Positions 1 through 12,000 of a stretch of 64,000 nt of DNA are shown here, piece after piece. This DNA is from Isotricha intestinalis. Taxonomy: Eukaryota; Ciliophora; Litostomatea; Vestibuliferida; Isotrichidae. The notes beneath the pieces are model-generated. The model saw only the letters and a program-made list of their open reading frames with translations, was not told the origin of the DNA and searched no databases. Within the stretch, counting starts at the first letter, position 1; every line of letters begins with the position of its first letter. Both the position numbers and the translations under genes were made by a program. Location of the stretch: NCBI GenBank assembly GCA_023807065.1, contig JAJJLU010000340.1, positions 1 through 64,000 of the forward strand. The letters are read 5' to 3'.

Positions 1-91
1 AACAAATATCATTTTTTTTTAATGAATTATTCTCAAAAAATAATTTTATAAAAGGATTTTTAATTCAAAAATATTTTATTAATTTTATTTA

Positions 92-589
92 TTATCTGAC
101 AAACCATTCATATAAAGCAAATGATATCATACATAATATCATATTTAATAATTCATTTATATTATTTTTCAATGAATCTCTCTCTTTCATAGGGTAATTA
201 GCAAGATGACCAATAAATATTGATAATAATAATTCTATAATTAATTCTAGTACCAAATATTTCCTGAAAATAATTAAAAAAAAAATTAATATAATTATAA
301 AGGATATTGTTGTAATTATATATAAAACAAAATGAGATAAATATTTGTTAATTTTTTTATCATTTTTTTCTAAGTTTTCTTTTTTACCAATGATATACCA
401 AATATATTTTTTTTCATAACTACATATACTAGAAAAATATGAAATAATTGAAAATATAAATAATAATTCTGGAATCCTTTTCAATATATTTGATTCAAAT
501 AATATGAAGTATCTTGTTATAATTATAAAAGTTATAATAATAATATTCAAAAATAAAGAGAAGAAAAACGCAGCCATAGAACTATTCAT
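92..589 (-). CDS. small multi-pass membrane protein, unknown function
   Basis: This 165-residue reading frame has an ATG start and a TAA stop. It is dominated by hydrophobic stretches: about residues 5-30, 38-57, 88-113, 115-130 and 145-160 could each span a membrane. The Lys/Asn-rich piece between segments two and three (about residues 60-85) would be a soluble loop. There is no motif I recognise, and hydrophobic residues are over-represented in any T-rich frame, so the call rests on length and uninterrupted ATG-to-stop structure. It might be a fragment of a larger membrane protein, but I see no coding continuation on either side. Confidence 0.45.
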   Translation of the reverse strand: MNSSMAAFFFSLFLNIIIITFIIITRYFILFESNILKRIPELLFIFSIISYFSSICSYEKKYIWYIIGKKENLEKNDKKINKYLSHFVLYIITTISFIIILIFFLIIFRKYLVLELIIELLLSIFIGHLANYPMKERDSLKNNINELLNMILCMISFALYEWFVR

Positions 590-599
590 AAATTTGATG

Positions 600-1139
600 A
601 TAAAAATATAATTTATAATAATTCAATTATTCATTTTATAATTATATTCAATTTTTGAATATCAAAAAAATAAAAACTTAAAACCCTTTTCACTTATTTA
701 AATAATAAAATAATGTTATATATAATTTCTAAAGTTATTAATCTTTTTTAATTCATTTATTTTTTACTAATATCAGTATCAAGACAATAATTAATAAAAT
801 TGAATTTAAATATTTTACATATTATTTGCTTTATTTTTTTATTTATTCATTGTTCTTAAAATTATGACTTTCAAAGGAAATACTCTTCCTTTAACTTTTT
901 TAGCATTTCCTCTTTGATTATTTTTAATAAAAATATATTTTATTTTGTTTATTTTTTAAAAATTTAATAATATTTTCCTTTTTAAAAGATAAAATGCATT
1001 TCAACATTGTCTTCTTTGATTTATTATTAAAGAAATTTATCTTTTCTTATAATTAACTAATTTTTATTGGAATTTAAAACTTTTTGTTTTATTTTTCTTT
1101 ATTCATTTATTATATAACTTTATTAATTATTTAATTTAA
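600..1139. other. gap without a convincing gene
   Basis: This 540-base stretch lies between two divergently oriented genes and must hold their promoters. No standard-code gene is visible. On the minus strand, about 871-1060, a frame of roughly 60 codons is free of TGA but contains about ten TAA/TAG codons. It looks protein-like if these are read as glutamine, but it is too stop-rich to be called a relic on its own. Confidence 0.4.
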
Positions 1140-1517
1140 ATGGGAAATTGTTGTAGAAATAAAAATTATATTGAACCTGAAATTGAAAAATGTCAAAATA
1201 TAAATGATCTACAAAATGTAGTGGAAATCAAAAAAAACTCTTTGATTAAAGAAAGAGAAAATTATCAAATTAATAATTTTGAAAGTGAAAGAAGTGATAA
1301 ATTATTTTTAGATAATATAAATACAGCTATTAATAAAAGTATAGAGCAATTTGATAGATTAGTTAATTTATTAATGAAATATGAAAAAAAAATTAAGAAT
1401 TTGTTTAAAATAAAAAAATTAGTTAATAATATATGTAATTTTGGACAAGAAAAAGATTATGCTTCAATGAAATATATTATAGATGATATTGAAAATTATT
1501 GTATTACCCATTATTAA
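1140..1517 (+). CDS. small protein with MGNCC acylation motif, unknown function
   Basis: The protein opens with MGNCC. Gly2 is an N-myristoylation position and the adjacent Cys4-Cys5 are likely palmitoylation sites, so I infer membrane attachment. The rest (125 residues as written) is a Lys/Glu/Asn-rich, probably helical chain with heptad-like leucines around residues 55-95. The stop at 1515-1517 may not be the true end: removing a possible 37-nt intron at 1501-1537 (GT...TTTAG, with an upstream TTAAT) joins this frame to an open frame ending at 1701. That intron starts GTATT rather than the GTAAA seen in the other introns, so I left the gene at the first stop. Function unknown. Confidence 0.55.
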   Translation: MGNCCRNKNYIEPEIEKCQNINDLQNVVEIKKNSLIKERENYQINNFESERSDKLFLDNINTAINKSIEQFDRLVNLLMKYEKKIKNLFKIKKLVNNICNFGQEKDYASMKYIIDDIENYCITHY

Positions 1518-1937
1518 TCAAACTTTTTTTGATTTAGATTGTTTTATATATATTGGGTTCTTGACAATAATTAGTTCTTCTTCAGTTAAAAACTTTTCTT
1601 TGGGATATTTAAAAATTGAAGTAAATATTAATAATAAAATTGATACTATTAATAATGATAATATCATATTAAAGGCAATTATAATTCATTTAATTTTTTA
1701 ATTAAAGATTCTAGATATTTTTTTATTCTTTCTAATTATATTTTTATTTGTTCATCATTATTTTTAGAAATGTAATTATTATTGTCTATAATAATTTACT
1801 TAATTTTCCTTTTTCTCATCTTTCTTATACATTTGATTAAAATTGAAATCTGAAAAATTAATAAAATATTTAATAAATTTATTAATTTTTATTTTTTGTA
1901 ACCTCATAAAAAAAAAATAAAAAAAATAATTAAAAAA

Positions 1938-4900
1938 ATGACAGAAAACCTCGTAAATAATATAATAACAGAAGCAACAGCCCAAGAAACACCATTAAAT
2001 TTAAATACTGAAGATAATATATCAAATCCTGAAAATGAAAAATTAGAAGAAGAAAAAGAAAAGGAAACAAAAACTCCAAAAAAATCTAAGAAACCAAAAT
2101 CTGGTAAAAAAACAAAAAAAAAGAAAGTTGAAAAAATTCAAACTCCAGAAAAAGAAAAAAAAGAGGAAAAAAAAATAGTTTTTCAACCAGTTGTAGAAGA
2201 TAAAAAAATAAGAGTTCCTAATGAAATAAGAAAATATGAATATATTTATTCTCCAAGAACAACATTTTCGAAAAATAAAATATATGAAGATAAATTATTT
2301 CATGAATTATCAATAGGATTTGATCCAATAACAATAAAAATAATTAAATCCCATTTTAAAGAAAGATTAGGAGCATTAACAAAATATGAATTTATTTCAA
2401 TTTGTAAAAATCATTTATTATCATGGCATCCTAATTTACCAAATAGAAAAAATGTATTAATAAAATTATTAAATAGACTATTTAATGAAATTGATTTAAA
2501 TAATAATGAACAAATGGAATGGGAAGAATTTACAAATTATATAATAAATAACTATAATCAAGGAAATAATAGTGATATTGCTTATTCTTTAAGAACATAT
2601 TCAACTTCAAAAAATAATATAGATTATTCAAACTTTACAGATATTATTACAGCTGCTTTTTATATTGAAAAATTTAATTTAATTGGTTTAGTTCAAGACG
2701 GAAGAAGTGTTATTCAATTTTATGATGGAACAACTTGTAAAAAAGTAAAAGCACAAATTGATGTTAAAGATACTCAAAGAGAAATAAATGAATTAGAAAT
2801 TACAGAATTAAATATAAAAGCTAAAGAATTAGTAAAAAGAGAAGATGAAGAAAAAAAAATAAAAAGAAAAAAACATTTAGAAAATTTAGCTAAATTTAGA
2901 CAAAATTTAAATAGAAGTGCATCTTCTAAATCTAATAGTAGTAATAATAGTTCTAGTGTTAAAAAAAGTCAAATTTTAAAAAGTCCTAAAAGAACTAATA
3001 ATGAACCAAATGAAAAAAATTTGTTAACTCCAGAAAAATTAAAACAAGAATTATTAAAATTAAATGGAGATAATTTTGATTCTATTAATAAAACAATAAA
3101 TAAAAAATTAACAGTTTTAACTACTGAATTTATTCCTGAATATGATACATTATTAGTATCTTCTTCAAATAATAAAATTTCTGCTTGGAAATATTATGAA
3201 GGTGAGTTTAAAAATGTAAATAAAGTTTCTCAAAATATAATAGATAAAAATAATTTTTCATGTGCGATTTTAAATACAGAAACACCACAAAATACAATGA
3301 CTTGGGATACAATGCAAAAAAATTTATATACTGGTCAATATGATGGAAAAATATTAAAATGGGAATTAACAAAAAGTAAACATTTAGAAGGGGAAATATT
3401 TGATTTTTCATCAGCAAAAGCAAAATATGAAAGAGAATTAAAATATGGTAAAGAAAAAGTAACAGTTGAAACAAAAACTATATTTTCATCAAATAATACA
3501 AATACAAATAATAGTTCTATAGCAGCTAAGAAAATTAATGAAGAAAATGTTAGAGGAGAAAAATTATTAAATATAATGAAAAAAGAAAATATGAATAGAG
3601 AAAGTGTATCTTGTATAGTTATATTAGGTAAATTACAATTATTAGCTGCTGGATATTATAATGGTAATGTTATATTATGGGATACAATGTTAAAAGATTA
3701 TAGAAAATATTACACAGATCAAGATACTTGTATTTATCAAATAATATATGATTCAAATAAAAATTTATTATTTACTTGTGGTTTTGATCATGATATTTAT
3801 ATATATGATCCTTATATTGACGGTAATGCTGTTTATAAATTATGTGGTCATAATTGGAGTATCAATTCAATTGCTATTAATTCTGCTGATGATGAATTAG
3901 TTTCTATTGATATTTTAGGAAATATTAAATTATGGGATATTAATAATTTCTATAATTTTCAAACTATTAATTTAAATGAGTCTTTTGCTGATAAAAAAGT
4001 GCAACAAGATATTAATAATTCAAAAAAAAAAAAAATTTCATCTAATTTAAAAATGATTTTCTTAACTAAAATTAAAAAAATTTTGTCTTATGGTGATAAA
4101 TTAATGGTTTTAGAAAGTGATACTTCATTAAATCCAAATTTAGCTGATGATCAATTAGTTTTAGGATGTTATTATAATCCTAGTTTTTACGAATTTATAA
4201 CAGTATGTTTAAAAAAAATAAAAATATGGAATGCATTTACAGGAAAAGTTTCAAAAATATATGACAATATAATGGAAAATAATGAAATAACAACCTTTGT
4301 CACAGATAAAGCTTTAAAGAGAATTTATATAGGAGATAATATGGGAAAAATAAAAAATTTTAATATGAATAATGGAAGTTATTTAAAAGATTTTATTCCC
4401 CATAATTTAGAAATATTAAATTTAATTCATTCAGAAAAATTAGAAATATTAATTACACTTGGAGCAGATAAAATAATAAAATTCCAAAATGATAAATCAT
4501 TATTTGAAACAGAAATATTAAAAGAATTAGATATGAAACAAACAAATATATCTACATTAGCATTAAATGAAGTTTTCAATAGATTAATTATAGGAAGTCA
4601 TAATGGGTCAATTAAATTTTTTGATGTAGATCATTTAAGATTTGATTCTGAAGTTGATGATGAACATCAAAGTCAATTTAGAGGAGACTCAATAGATATA
4701 ATAGTTCCAATAGCAGAAATTCCAATAATAATAACATCACATAAAAGTGCAAATAATAAATTTGTTATTATGCCTCCAAGTGGTTTTAAATATCATCAAT
4801 TTGGCCATTTTAGAAATATGAATAAAAGAGATACATATGAAATTGAAAGTTGTATTTATACTATTGTTTTTGATAAACAAACTTATAGATTATTCACTGG

Positions 4901-6152
4901 AGATCAATTTGGTTTTATACACTGTTATAATATTAAAGAAATATTTGATATTGTAGGTGATCATATTACAAGAGATAAAATTCCAGAATTAGATGATTAT
5001 GAAATGAATTTAGAATATGTTATTCAAGGACATAAAGAAACAATTAAAAAATTAAATATTCCTGCACTTGAACCTAGAATTATAATAAGTACATCAAATG
5101 ATAGAAAATGTAAATTATTTTCTTTAGATAAAGGAGAATTTATTGATGAATTAAGACAAGGAGCTTCTAAATTGAAAGATATACCTATTGGAATTCAATA
5201 TTATTTTGCAGACCCTTTTGAAAGCAAAAGATATAAAGAAGATCCTATTGAAACTGGTATTATTTATAGGAAAGATTTAGAAAAAGGAAAAGGAATTATT
5301 TCTAAAGGAATAATAAGTAAATTAAGAAATGCAAATCCACAATTATTAAATTATTCTAAAGCAATTACAGCAGCAAATGCAAAAGAAAGATTATATTTTG
5401 AAACTAAAAATTGTGATTTAGATCCTGAAAGAAGTAATAAATGGAATTTAATTATAGATTTAGATTTTATTAAAAATCAAGAAGATGAAGATTTTAATGA
5501 AATTTATCATGGAGTAATGTTAAATGATGATGAAATTGAAAAAACTTCTTTAATGATGCAATCACAACCTATTTATAGTGAAAATTATATTCCTGTTTTC
5601 ATTAATGAAATGTCTGAAGAAAAAGTAAAAGATTTTTCAAGTATTTTATCTCAAAAATTAAGAAACGTTAAATTAGCAATGTCAAAAATGAAAATGGAAA
5701 AAAGTAAATATGAAGATTTTAAAAGAGAAACAATTAGAAAAAAATCTATTAATTTAAAAATTGCTTTGGAAGTATTGAATGATGATCAGAAAAAAAAGAA
5801 AAAACCAAAACCAATAGATAAATTTGCAAAACAAAGAGCAGAAATGTTTGGAATTAATACGAGAAAAATAAGAAGTCCTTTTGATAAATTTAGTTTTTTT
5901 AAAGAAGATGTTGATAAAAGTTTAAATGATTTAGAATATGCTATTGAAGAAAGAATCAACAAAAGATATTTAAAACCTTTGAAAAGTAACAGAGTAATTT
6001 TACCTAAAATTAATTTAACTAAAAGTCAAAATATTCCTGAAAAAATTAATGAAATTGTTGAAAATCCTAAAAGTAATAATAGTGATACTGACAATAGAGA
6101 AAAAGGGAATAATACAATTATTGATAATGAAAATAATGAAAATAGTAATTAA
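1938..6152 (+). CDS. large WD40-repeat protein with EF-hand, WDR49/CFAP337-like
   Basis: The 1,404-residue protein starts with a Lys/Glu-rich disordered tail (to about residue 80). An EF-hand-type segment follows near residues 185-205 (FNEIDLNNNEQMEWEEF), then repeated WD40 blades from about residue 230 to 1130, for example GNVILWD, GNIKLWDINN, KIKIWNAFTGK and GSIKFFDVD. The tail is basic and coiled-coil-like. EF-hand plus a double WD40 propeller in one long chain is the architecture of the WDR49/WDR64 group, called CFAP337 in ciliary work and found on axonemal microtubules. That placement is from family knowledge; the domains are seen in sequence. No intron is needed. It is the most direct sign in the window that the organism builds cilia. 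Confidence 0.8.
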   Translation: MTENLVNNIITEATAQETPLNLNTEDNISNPENEKLEEEKEKETKTPKKSKKPKSGKKTKKKKVEKIQTPEKEKKEEKKIVFQPVVEDKKIRVPNEIRKYEYIYSPRTTFSKNKIYEDKLFHELSIGFDPITIKIIKSHFKERLGALTKYEFISICKNHLLSWHPNLPNRKNVLIKLLNRLFNEIDLNNNEQMEWEEFTNYIINNYNQGNNSDIAYSLRTYSTSKNNIDYSNFTDIITAAFYIEKFNLIGLVQDGRSVIQFYDGTTCKKVKAQIDVKDTQREINELEITELNIKAKELVKREDEEKKIKRKKHLENLAKFRQNLNRSASSKSNSSNNSSSVKKSQILKSPKRTNNEPNEKNLLTPEKLKQELLKLNGDNFDSINKTINKKLTVLTTEFIPEYDTLLVSSSNNKISAWKYYEGEFKNVNKVSQNIIDKNNFSCAILNTETPQNTMTWDTMQKNLYTGQYDGKILKWELTKSKHLEGEIFDFSSAKAKYERELKYGKEKVTVETKTIFSSNNTNTNNSSIAAKKINEENVRGEKLLNIMKKENMNRESVSCIVILGKLQLLAAGYYNGNVILWDTMLKDYRKYYTDQDTCIYQIIYDSNKNLLFTCGFDHDIYIYDPYIDGNAVYKLCGHNWSINSIAINSADDELVSIDILGNIKLWDINNFYNFQTINLNESFADKKVQQDINNSKKKKISSNLKMIFLTKIKKILSYGDKLMVLESDTSLNPNLADDQLVLGCYYNPSFYEFITVCLKKIKIWNAFTGKVSKIYDNIMENNEITTFVTDKALKRIYIGDNMGKIKNFNMNNGSYLKDFIPHNLEILNLIHSEKLEILITLGADKIIKFQNDKSLFETEILKELDMKQTNISTLALNEVFNRLIIGSHNGSIKFFDVDHLRFDSEVDDEHQSQFRGDSIDIIVPIAEIPIIITSHKSANNKFVIMPPSGFKYHQFGHFRNMNKRDTYEIESCIYTIVFDKQTYRLFTGDQFGFIHCYNIKEIFDIVGDHITRDKIPELDDYEMNLEYVIQGHKETIKKLNIPALEPRIIISTSNDRKCKLFSLDKGEFIDELRQGASKLKDIPIGIQYYFADPFESKRYKEDPIETGIIYRKDLEKGKGIISKGIISKLRNANPQLLNYSKAITAANAKERLYFETKNCDLDPERSNKWNLIIDLDFIKNQEDEDFNEIYHGVMLNDDEIEKTSLMMQSQPIYSENYIPVFINEMSEEKVKDFSSILSQKLRNVKLAMSKMKMEKSKYEDFKRETIRKKSINLKIALEVLNDDQKKKKKPKPIDKFAKQRAEMFGINTRKIRSPFDKFSFFKEDVDKSLNDLEYAIEERINKRYLKPLKSNRVILPKINLTKSQNIPEKINEIVENPKSNNSDTDNREKGNNTIIDNENNENSN

Positions 6153-6718
6153 AATGTTTAATAAAATAATAGATTAAATAAAAAATATTAAAATAGATTT
6201 ATTATAATAAATTTTTAAATATTTTTTATTAAAAAAATTAATGACATTTATTGATGTTAAAATTAAAAAAACAATTTCTCAATGTATTTAAAAAAATTAT
6301 TAAATTAATGGAAACATTTAGAAAATATTGTATTTAACTAAACTTAATCAATTTTAATCAGTTTTATATTCAAACTGTTCTTTATATTATATATTCATCG
6401 AAATTTTTTTTTAAATAAATACCTAAAATAAATTCAATATAAATTGATGTTTTAAAATGTTGATCTCTTGTTAAACATTTTTAATAGAAATTATCTAATA
6501 GATTCGCAAGAATTCTTATTTATAGTTTTTCTTTCTGTTGATTTATTCATAAATTCAGAAAATGAAAAGTAATTTTTGGTATATCAATAATTGAATTCAT
6601 TTAATATCTATTTATTGAAAGAAATAATAAAAAATAGTTAAATAAAAGGAAAAAGTATATTTGACTAGGTTTGATTTATAAAAAAACCATTAATATACTA
6701 AATTATTCTAAAGAAAAA

Positions 6719-7440
6719 ATGAATTATAGGTAATTTATTTAGATATGTGAAAAAAAAGTTTAAGAAATTAATGATAACAATGAATTTATTTTAAAGTTTT
6801 ATTAAATCATATAAAAGATTTAAAAATATAAATATTCTAAAAAATCATGGAATTTAGGTTTAATATATACCATCCAAAGTTTTTATAAATTATACTTTTA
6901 ACAAAATCAATTACATTTTTTTTAAACAAACAATTTTTATTTATTTTATTTAAATTTAATTTTTAATTCAACTGAAGATATATTGTGGCAAAGAAAACAA
7001 GTATAAAAACATATAGAAAAACAATAACACAGAGCTTTTATCAGATTTAAAAAAAAATTAAGAGAAGATTTACGTAAAATAATTTTATTAGAGTCTCAGT
7101 AACTCAAGATCAAAATTATCAAAGATAAAAATTTTAAGAAGAGAAAAAGTTCATGTCTCAACAATTATAAGAGAAAATAAGAAAAATGATGTTATATCAA
7201 ATCTCTTAAATAGAAAAACTAAAAGAAATTAAAAAAACAATAAAAAATTTAAAAGTTTAACATTCTCCTATTGATTTAAGAGCTTAAAAAACTAGAACAT
7301 AAAGAAAAGCTTTAACTAAATTTGAAAATAATTTGTTATCTCTAAAATAATTGAAAAGAAAACTTAATTTTCCTTAAAGAAAATTTACTATTCCTCCTGC
7401 TAAAGGATAAAATAATAAATATTTATTTTAAGATAAATGA
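6719..7440 (+). pseudogene. gene relic or alternative-code gene in a 1.6 kb gap
   Basis: No standard-code gene lies between 6153 and 7740. From an ATG at 6719 a frame runs about 137 codons without TGA, crossing ten TAA and one TAG. Near 7125-7132 it switches frame at a short A-run (one missing A would explain it). The second frame runs about 100 codons to a TGA at 7438, crossing nine further TAA. Read with TAA/TAG as Gln, the product is a helical Lys/Gln/Glu-rich chain; recognisably protein-like pieces are FIQICEKK, KKLREDLRKIILLES and RKFTIPPAKG. Ordinary CAA and CAG are also present. It is either a decayed gene or a segment written in the common ciliate code; see findings. The rest of the gap shows nothing clear. 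Confidence 0.35.
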
Positions 7441-7740
7441 TATAAGGAGAATTTATATTTAATAATATTTTTTTCATTTTTAATTCAGTTTTGTTTTAAA
7501 AATTTTATGTTAATTAATTAATTTTATTTTAATATATATTTTTTTAAGGAATTTGGAAAAGAAGTTGTCAGAAAAATTAAATATAAATAATTAATTTTAT
7601 ATTTTTCTTTTTTAATAAATTTTGTTGAAAATATTTTATACAAATGTGTATTATAATATTAAATAATAATACAAAATATAAGAGCAATTTCTCATAAATA
7701 ATAATTTTTAATAATTTTAATAAATATTAATAAAGTTTTA

Positions 7741-8725
7741 ATGAAAGCTTCAGAAACAAATTTAGAAATTGAAAAAAGAAATGAAAAAGAAAAAAGAAAA
7801 ATAAATAACATTTCATCTCAAAAAGATGATGAAGAAGAATATTTAGGTTATGATTCAAAATATAAAGTTACAAAACAAGAAGAAGAAAAAACAGAAAAAG
7901 AAAAATCATCAACTAATTCAACATCTTCTCAAAATGAAAATAATGTAAATTATACTTCTTTAAATTATTCTAAAAATTATTATCAATTTAAATATGATAG
8001 AAAAATGTCTTCTCCCATTTGTTATTATTATGATGGATTCGATAAATATTTAAGTGAAACTAATTCATGTTTAGTTGATTTTTCAAAGAGTAATAATTAT
8101 ATAAATAAAGAAACATTTTTTAATGGTGATTTTTATAAAAATTATGTTGAAAATAAACTTAGACCAAGATCTTTTGGTAATATTAATGAATTAAATTTTA
8201 ATCAAATACTTAATAAAAATAATAATAATTCTAATGATATAAACAATAATAATAATTTAAATAACTCAATTAATAGTAATTTCCCCAAATTAAATTCTCC
8301 TTTTTATTTCTTTAGAAATTTCAATTATGAAAGTAAAAATAAATTTATAATAAAATATAGTGAATGCATATCCTCAAATAAATAATTCAAATTTTCCATT
8401 TATGAACAATTTATATGATGAAAATAATAATTCATTTTTATATATTAATAATTTAAAAATAAAAAAAAAAGGAAAACCATTTACTGAAAGAACTGGAGAT
8501 TGGTTTTGTTCAAACTGTAAAAATTTAAACTTTGCTTTTAGAATGGTTTGTAATAGATGTCATTTATCTAAAGCAGAGTCTCAAAAAATAAATGAGAAAC
8601 AAGAAATGAGGAACAAAAAAGATTGTAAGGATAATATGTGTATATTAAAAAATGAAAAAGAAGAAGTAAATAATAGTATAAATAATAGTAAGTTAAATTT
8701 AGATAATGAAAATGTAAATAAATGA
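7741..8725 (+). CDS. RanBP2-type zinc-finger protein with one micro-intron
   Basis: There are two exons, 7741-8332 and 8361-8725, separated by a 28-nt intron (8333-8360, GTAAAAAT...ATATAG). Splicing joins the codon A|TG and gives a 318-residue protein ending at TGA. The N-terminal two thirds are low-complexity, rich in Lys, Glu, Asn and Ser. The C-terminal part holds one RanBP2/ZnF-RBZ finger: GDWFCSNCKNLNFAFR followed by CNRC, matching W-x-C-x2-C-x3-N-x6-C-x2-C. Such fingers bind single-stranded RNA or, in some proteins, ubiquitin or Ran; which applies here cannot be told. Without the intron both halves would be short frames overlapping out of phase, and the finger would lack a natural start. 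Confidence 0.75.
8333..8360 (+). other. 28-nt intron in the zinc-finger gene
   Basis: The sequence begins GTAAAA and ends TATAG. Removal converts two overlapping out-of-phase frames into one continuous protein (phase 1). Confidence 0.7.
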
Positions 8726-9050
8726 TAGAAAAATATTATTTAAAGAAATATATTCTCAAGAATATTGAATAATATTTTTAAATTTATTAATATAAGAAGA
8801 ACTATATTTGATTATATATTACTATTTATAAATATTTTTATCTTTTTAAAAAAAAAATAATTAATTGAATTTTAGATAAAATTAAATATTTTTTATTCAT
8901 TTAGAATTTATAAATGAACTGTTTCATGATTTATATGCTAGAAATTATAATTTTAAAAAAATCATTTATATGGAATTCTAAATATTTTTAATTTAATATA
9001 TAATCTAAAACAAAAAAATATATTCAATTCTATTTTAATATATCAATTTT
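8726..9050. other. gap, nothing seen
   Basis: This 325-base A+T-rich stretch lies between two genes on the same strand. I see no open frame of note, no repeat and no strong hairpin. It should carry the 3' end of the zinc-finger gene and the promoter of the TmcB-like gene. Confidence 0.5.
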
Positions 9051-12000
9051 ATGAATATTAAACATTTTTCAAATAAAATAATGGATAATAAAGATTTATT
9101 TATGAAAATTCATATTTCTGAAAAAGAAAGTAATTTCATTAAATTTAAAAAAAAATTCAAAGAAAGTTTATTTTATATGTATTTTGTTTTATTAAAAAAT
9201 TATAAACAAATTTTATTGTTAGAATGTTTAAGCATAACTCTTGAATATCTGCAATTTTTATATTTTCCTTTTGATTCATATGTAAATTATATTATTTAAA
9301 AAATATAGTTTGATATTGAATGGAAAAAAGAAAAAATTTTTGGAGAAATAAGTTCTGTTATAAAATATTTTTTAATAGTTCCTTTTTCATTTGGAAATAA
9401 AAAAATATATTTAATAACATTATACTTCTCTGTTTTTATCGTTTTTGTTTTATTTCTCATAATTGTTTATATCTTATTTAAATTTATGAAAAAAGATTAT
9501 AATGTGATATTACCATTAAAAATTTTACAAAGAGTTTTATCTCCATTAACATCAACTTTTTTTTTACCTATACTTTTTACTTTATTATCTGCATTCGATT
9601 GTACTCCTGAAAAAAAAAGTCATTATACAAAAGATTTACAATGTTATACTACTTTTTATTATATTAATATTGGAATAATAATTTTAACTTTATTATTTTA
9701 TATACCAATTTCTCTGTTAAGTGTTAATATATTTTATGAATATTCTTTAGGTAGTGATAAAATATTATCAAAAACTACTTCTATACCAGATTTATTTTTT
9801 TCTTTTTCAAAAGTAATGGTTTCTTTTATTTTTATAATAATAAATGGAGGTGAAGAAACTCATTATTTTTTAATTATAAGTCTTAATTGTTTTACTTTTA
9901 TAACATGTGTTTTAAATTTTAAATATCCAAGATATAATGAAAATATTTTAAATTATCTTCATAAATTTTTATCTCTTACATTATTTTGGTCTTCTTTTGT
10001 GTTATTAATAGGAAAAATTTTTATATCAACATCATTCAATGGTTGTTTAGGATTATTTTTTGCTACAGAACCAATAATGTTTTTATTGATATTTTATGAA
10101 AAAAAAAATACACAAGAAGATTTATATCAAGAAAGAAATAGTTATAATCTTATGGAATCTTTACAACAAATAAAAACATTTATTAATGTTGTAGAAAAAA
10201 AAGATACAAACAGAAATTCAGATTTAATTTTAAAAGGTTATATTTCATTATTCGAAGAACATTGTTTGGTTCCAGAATGTCCTTTAAAAAAATATTTAGC
10301 TTCTTTAAAAAATGGAAATGATATTAAAGGATTTTTATATCAACACACAGAACTTCTATTTGAAAATTGTTTAAAACAATTTCCTACATCTGCAGAAGTA
10401 AGATTTGCTTATGCATTATTTTTATTGAAAAAATTGAACAAAAAAAACAAAGCACAAACTTTATTAATTGGATTAGAGCAATTTTTTCCAACATTAGAAG
10501 AAGAATTTATCATTTATAGAAGTAAGAGAATGTTTGAAAATGATTTAACTGAAATAGAAAAACAAGATATAAACAATATTGAAATTATAAGAGAATTAGA
10601 ATATAAAAAATATATAAATGAATTTAAAGAATTAATTAATAATGCATCTCAATTATATATTGATTTTTGGGGACAATTATTATCTTCAAGATTATCTGGT
10701 TCAGAAGATTTAACAAAATTAAATGAATATGGAATTAAAATAAATAAAATTGTAGAAAAATCAAATAAATATTTTGAAAAAATTCAAAAAATTAGAAATA
10801 ATGATTATGAAATATTAAAAATATATTATGAATTTTTATTAGATATTGTAAATAATAAAGAAAAAGCAATTAAATTGAAAGCTATTATTGATGAAGTTGA
10901 TTATGTTGTTGAAATTTCTGAGGAAAATGAATTAGGAAATTTAAATATAAATTCATTATCTATAAATGATGAATATAGTTATATTGTCATCACAGGAAAG
11001 AGTGAATCTTTTGGAATTATACAAAATATTTCTTTAAGTGCTTGTTTAATCTTTGGTTTTCAAAAACATGAATTAGTTGGAAAACCACTTGAATTATTAA
11101 TTCCAGATATTTTTCAAGAAGAACATAGGAAATTATTACAACAAAAATTAATTGAATTTAAAAAGAATATTTTTGGAAAAGTTTCAAATAATTATAATTC
11201 AGAATTTAAAGAAATTGATGTTTATGGTAGAAATAAATCAAAATATTTAATTGAATTAAATATAAAATCAAATATTCTTTTATCAGAAACAAATGAATAT
11301 TTTTTCATTGCTTCAATTGCAAAAGAACATGTATTTTTTAACACATATAATAAAGAGAAAACAGAAATAAGTAAAAAATGTTGTGTATTAACGAATCCTT
11401 GCTTATTAATTCAAAATTTTACTCCAAATGCTTTTGATATTTTAGGTTTAACATCATATGCAATAAATAGTAATATTGAAATAACTTTTTCAATAAAACA
11501 ATTATATGAAGAATTTTTACAAATTGTTTCAGAATCTAATGAACAAAGTTTAGAAAAAAAATATGAATTAAAGAGAACTGTTTTAGCCACAAAATTTAGA
11601 ACCTCAAGAATAATAACTTGGAGAAAAACTGACTTATTTGATAAAAACAATATGTCTAAATCAAATGATTTTTCTTCAGTTTATGTTCAAAAAAAAAAAT
11701 ATTCAATAATTCCAAATAATAATATTCTATCAGAAGAAAATTTTATATTAACTGTAAAAGAAGTATATATTAACCAGAAATTACAAGGTTATTATTTTAC
11801 TTTTGAAAAATGTAATGATTTAAGTCATCCTCCTTCATCTCACAAATTACTTTCATTGAATACTATGAAAAATAAAAATAGTTCAACAACAAGAAAAAGT
11901 GGTAAGATTGAACAAAATACAATAATAAATGTTAATTATAATAATGATAATAATATTAACAATAATAATTATAATAATAATATTATTAATAATGTATATA

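Noticed and set aside
600..1060. Minus-strand TGA-free frame with about ten TAA/TAG codons
   Set aside because: The stop density is close to what random A+T-rich DNA gives, and an equally good alternative phase exists, so it is not called a relic.
1483..1701. 72-codon frame following the MGNCC gene
   Set aside because: As a separate gene it overlaps the MGNCC coding end; at best it is a second exon of that gene, so it is mentioned there only.
8220..8280. AAT-rich tract that could be a microsatellite
   Set aside because: It codes the Asn run inside the zinc-finger gene; Asn runs are normal here and also occur at about 11,930-12,020 and 38,320-38,345.
9301..9485. Frameshift or stop in the first TmcB-like gene
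   Set aside because: The stop falls inside a well-formed 27-nt intron; splicing gives a continuous frame, so the gene is not broken.
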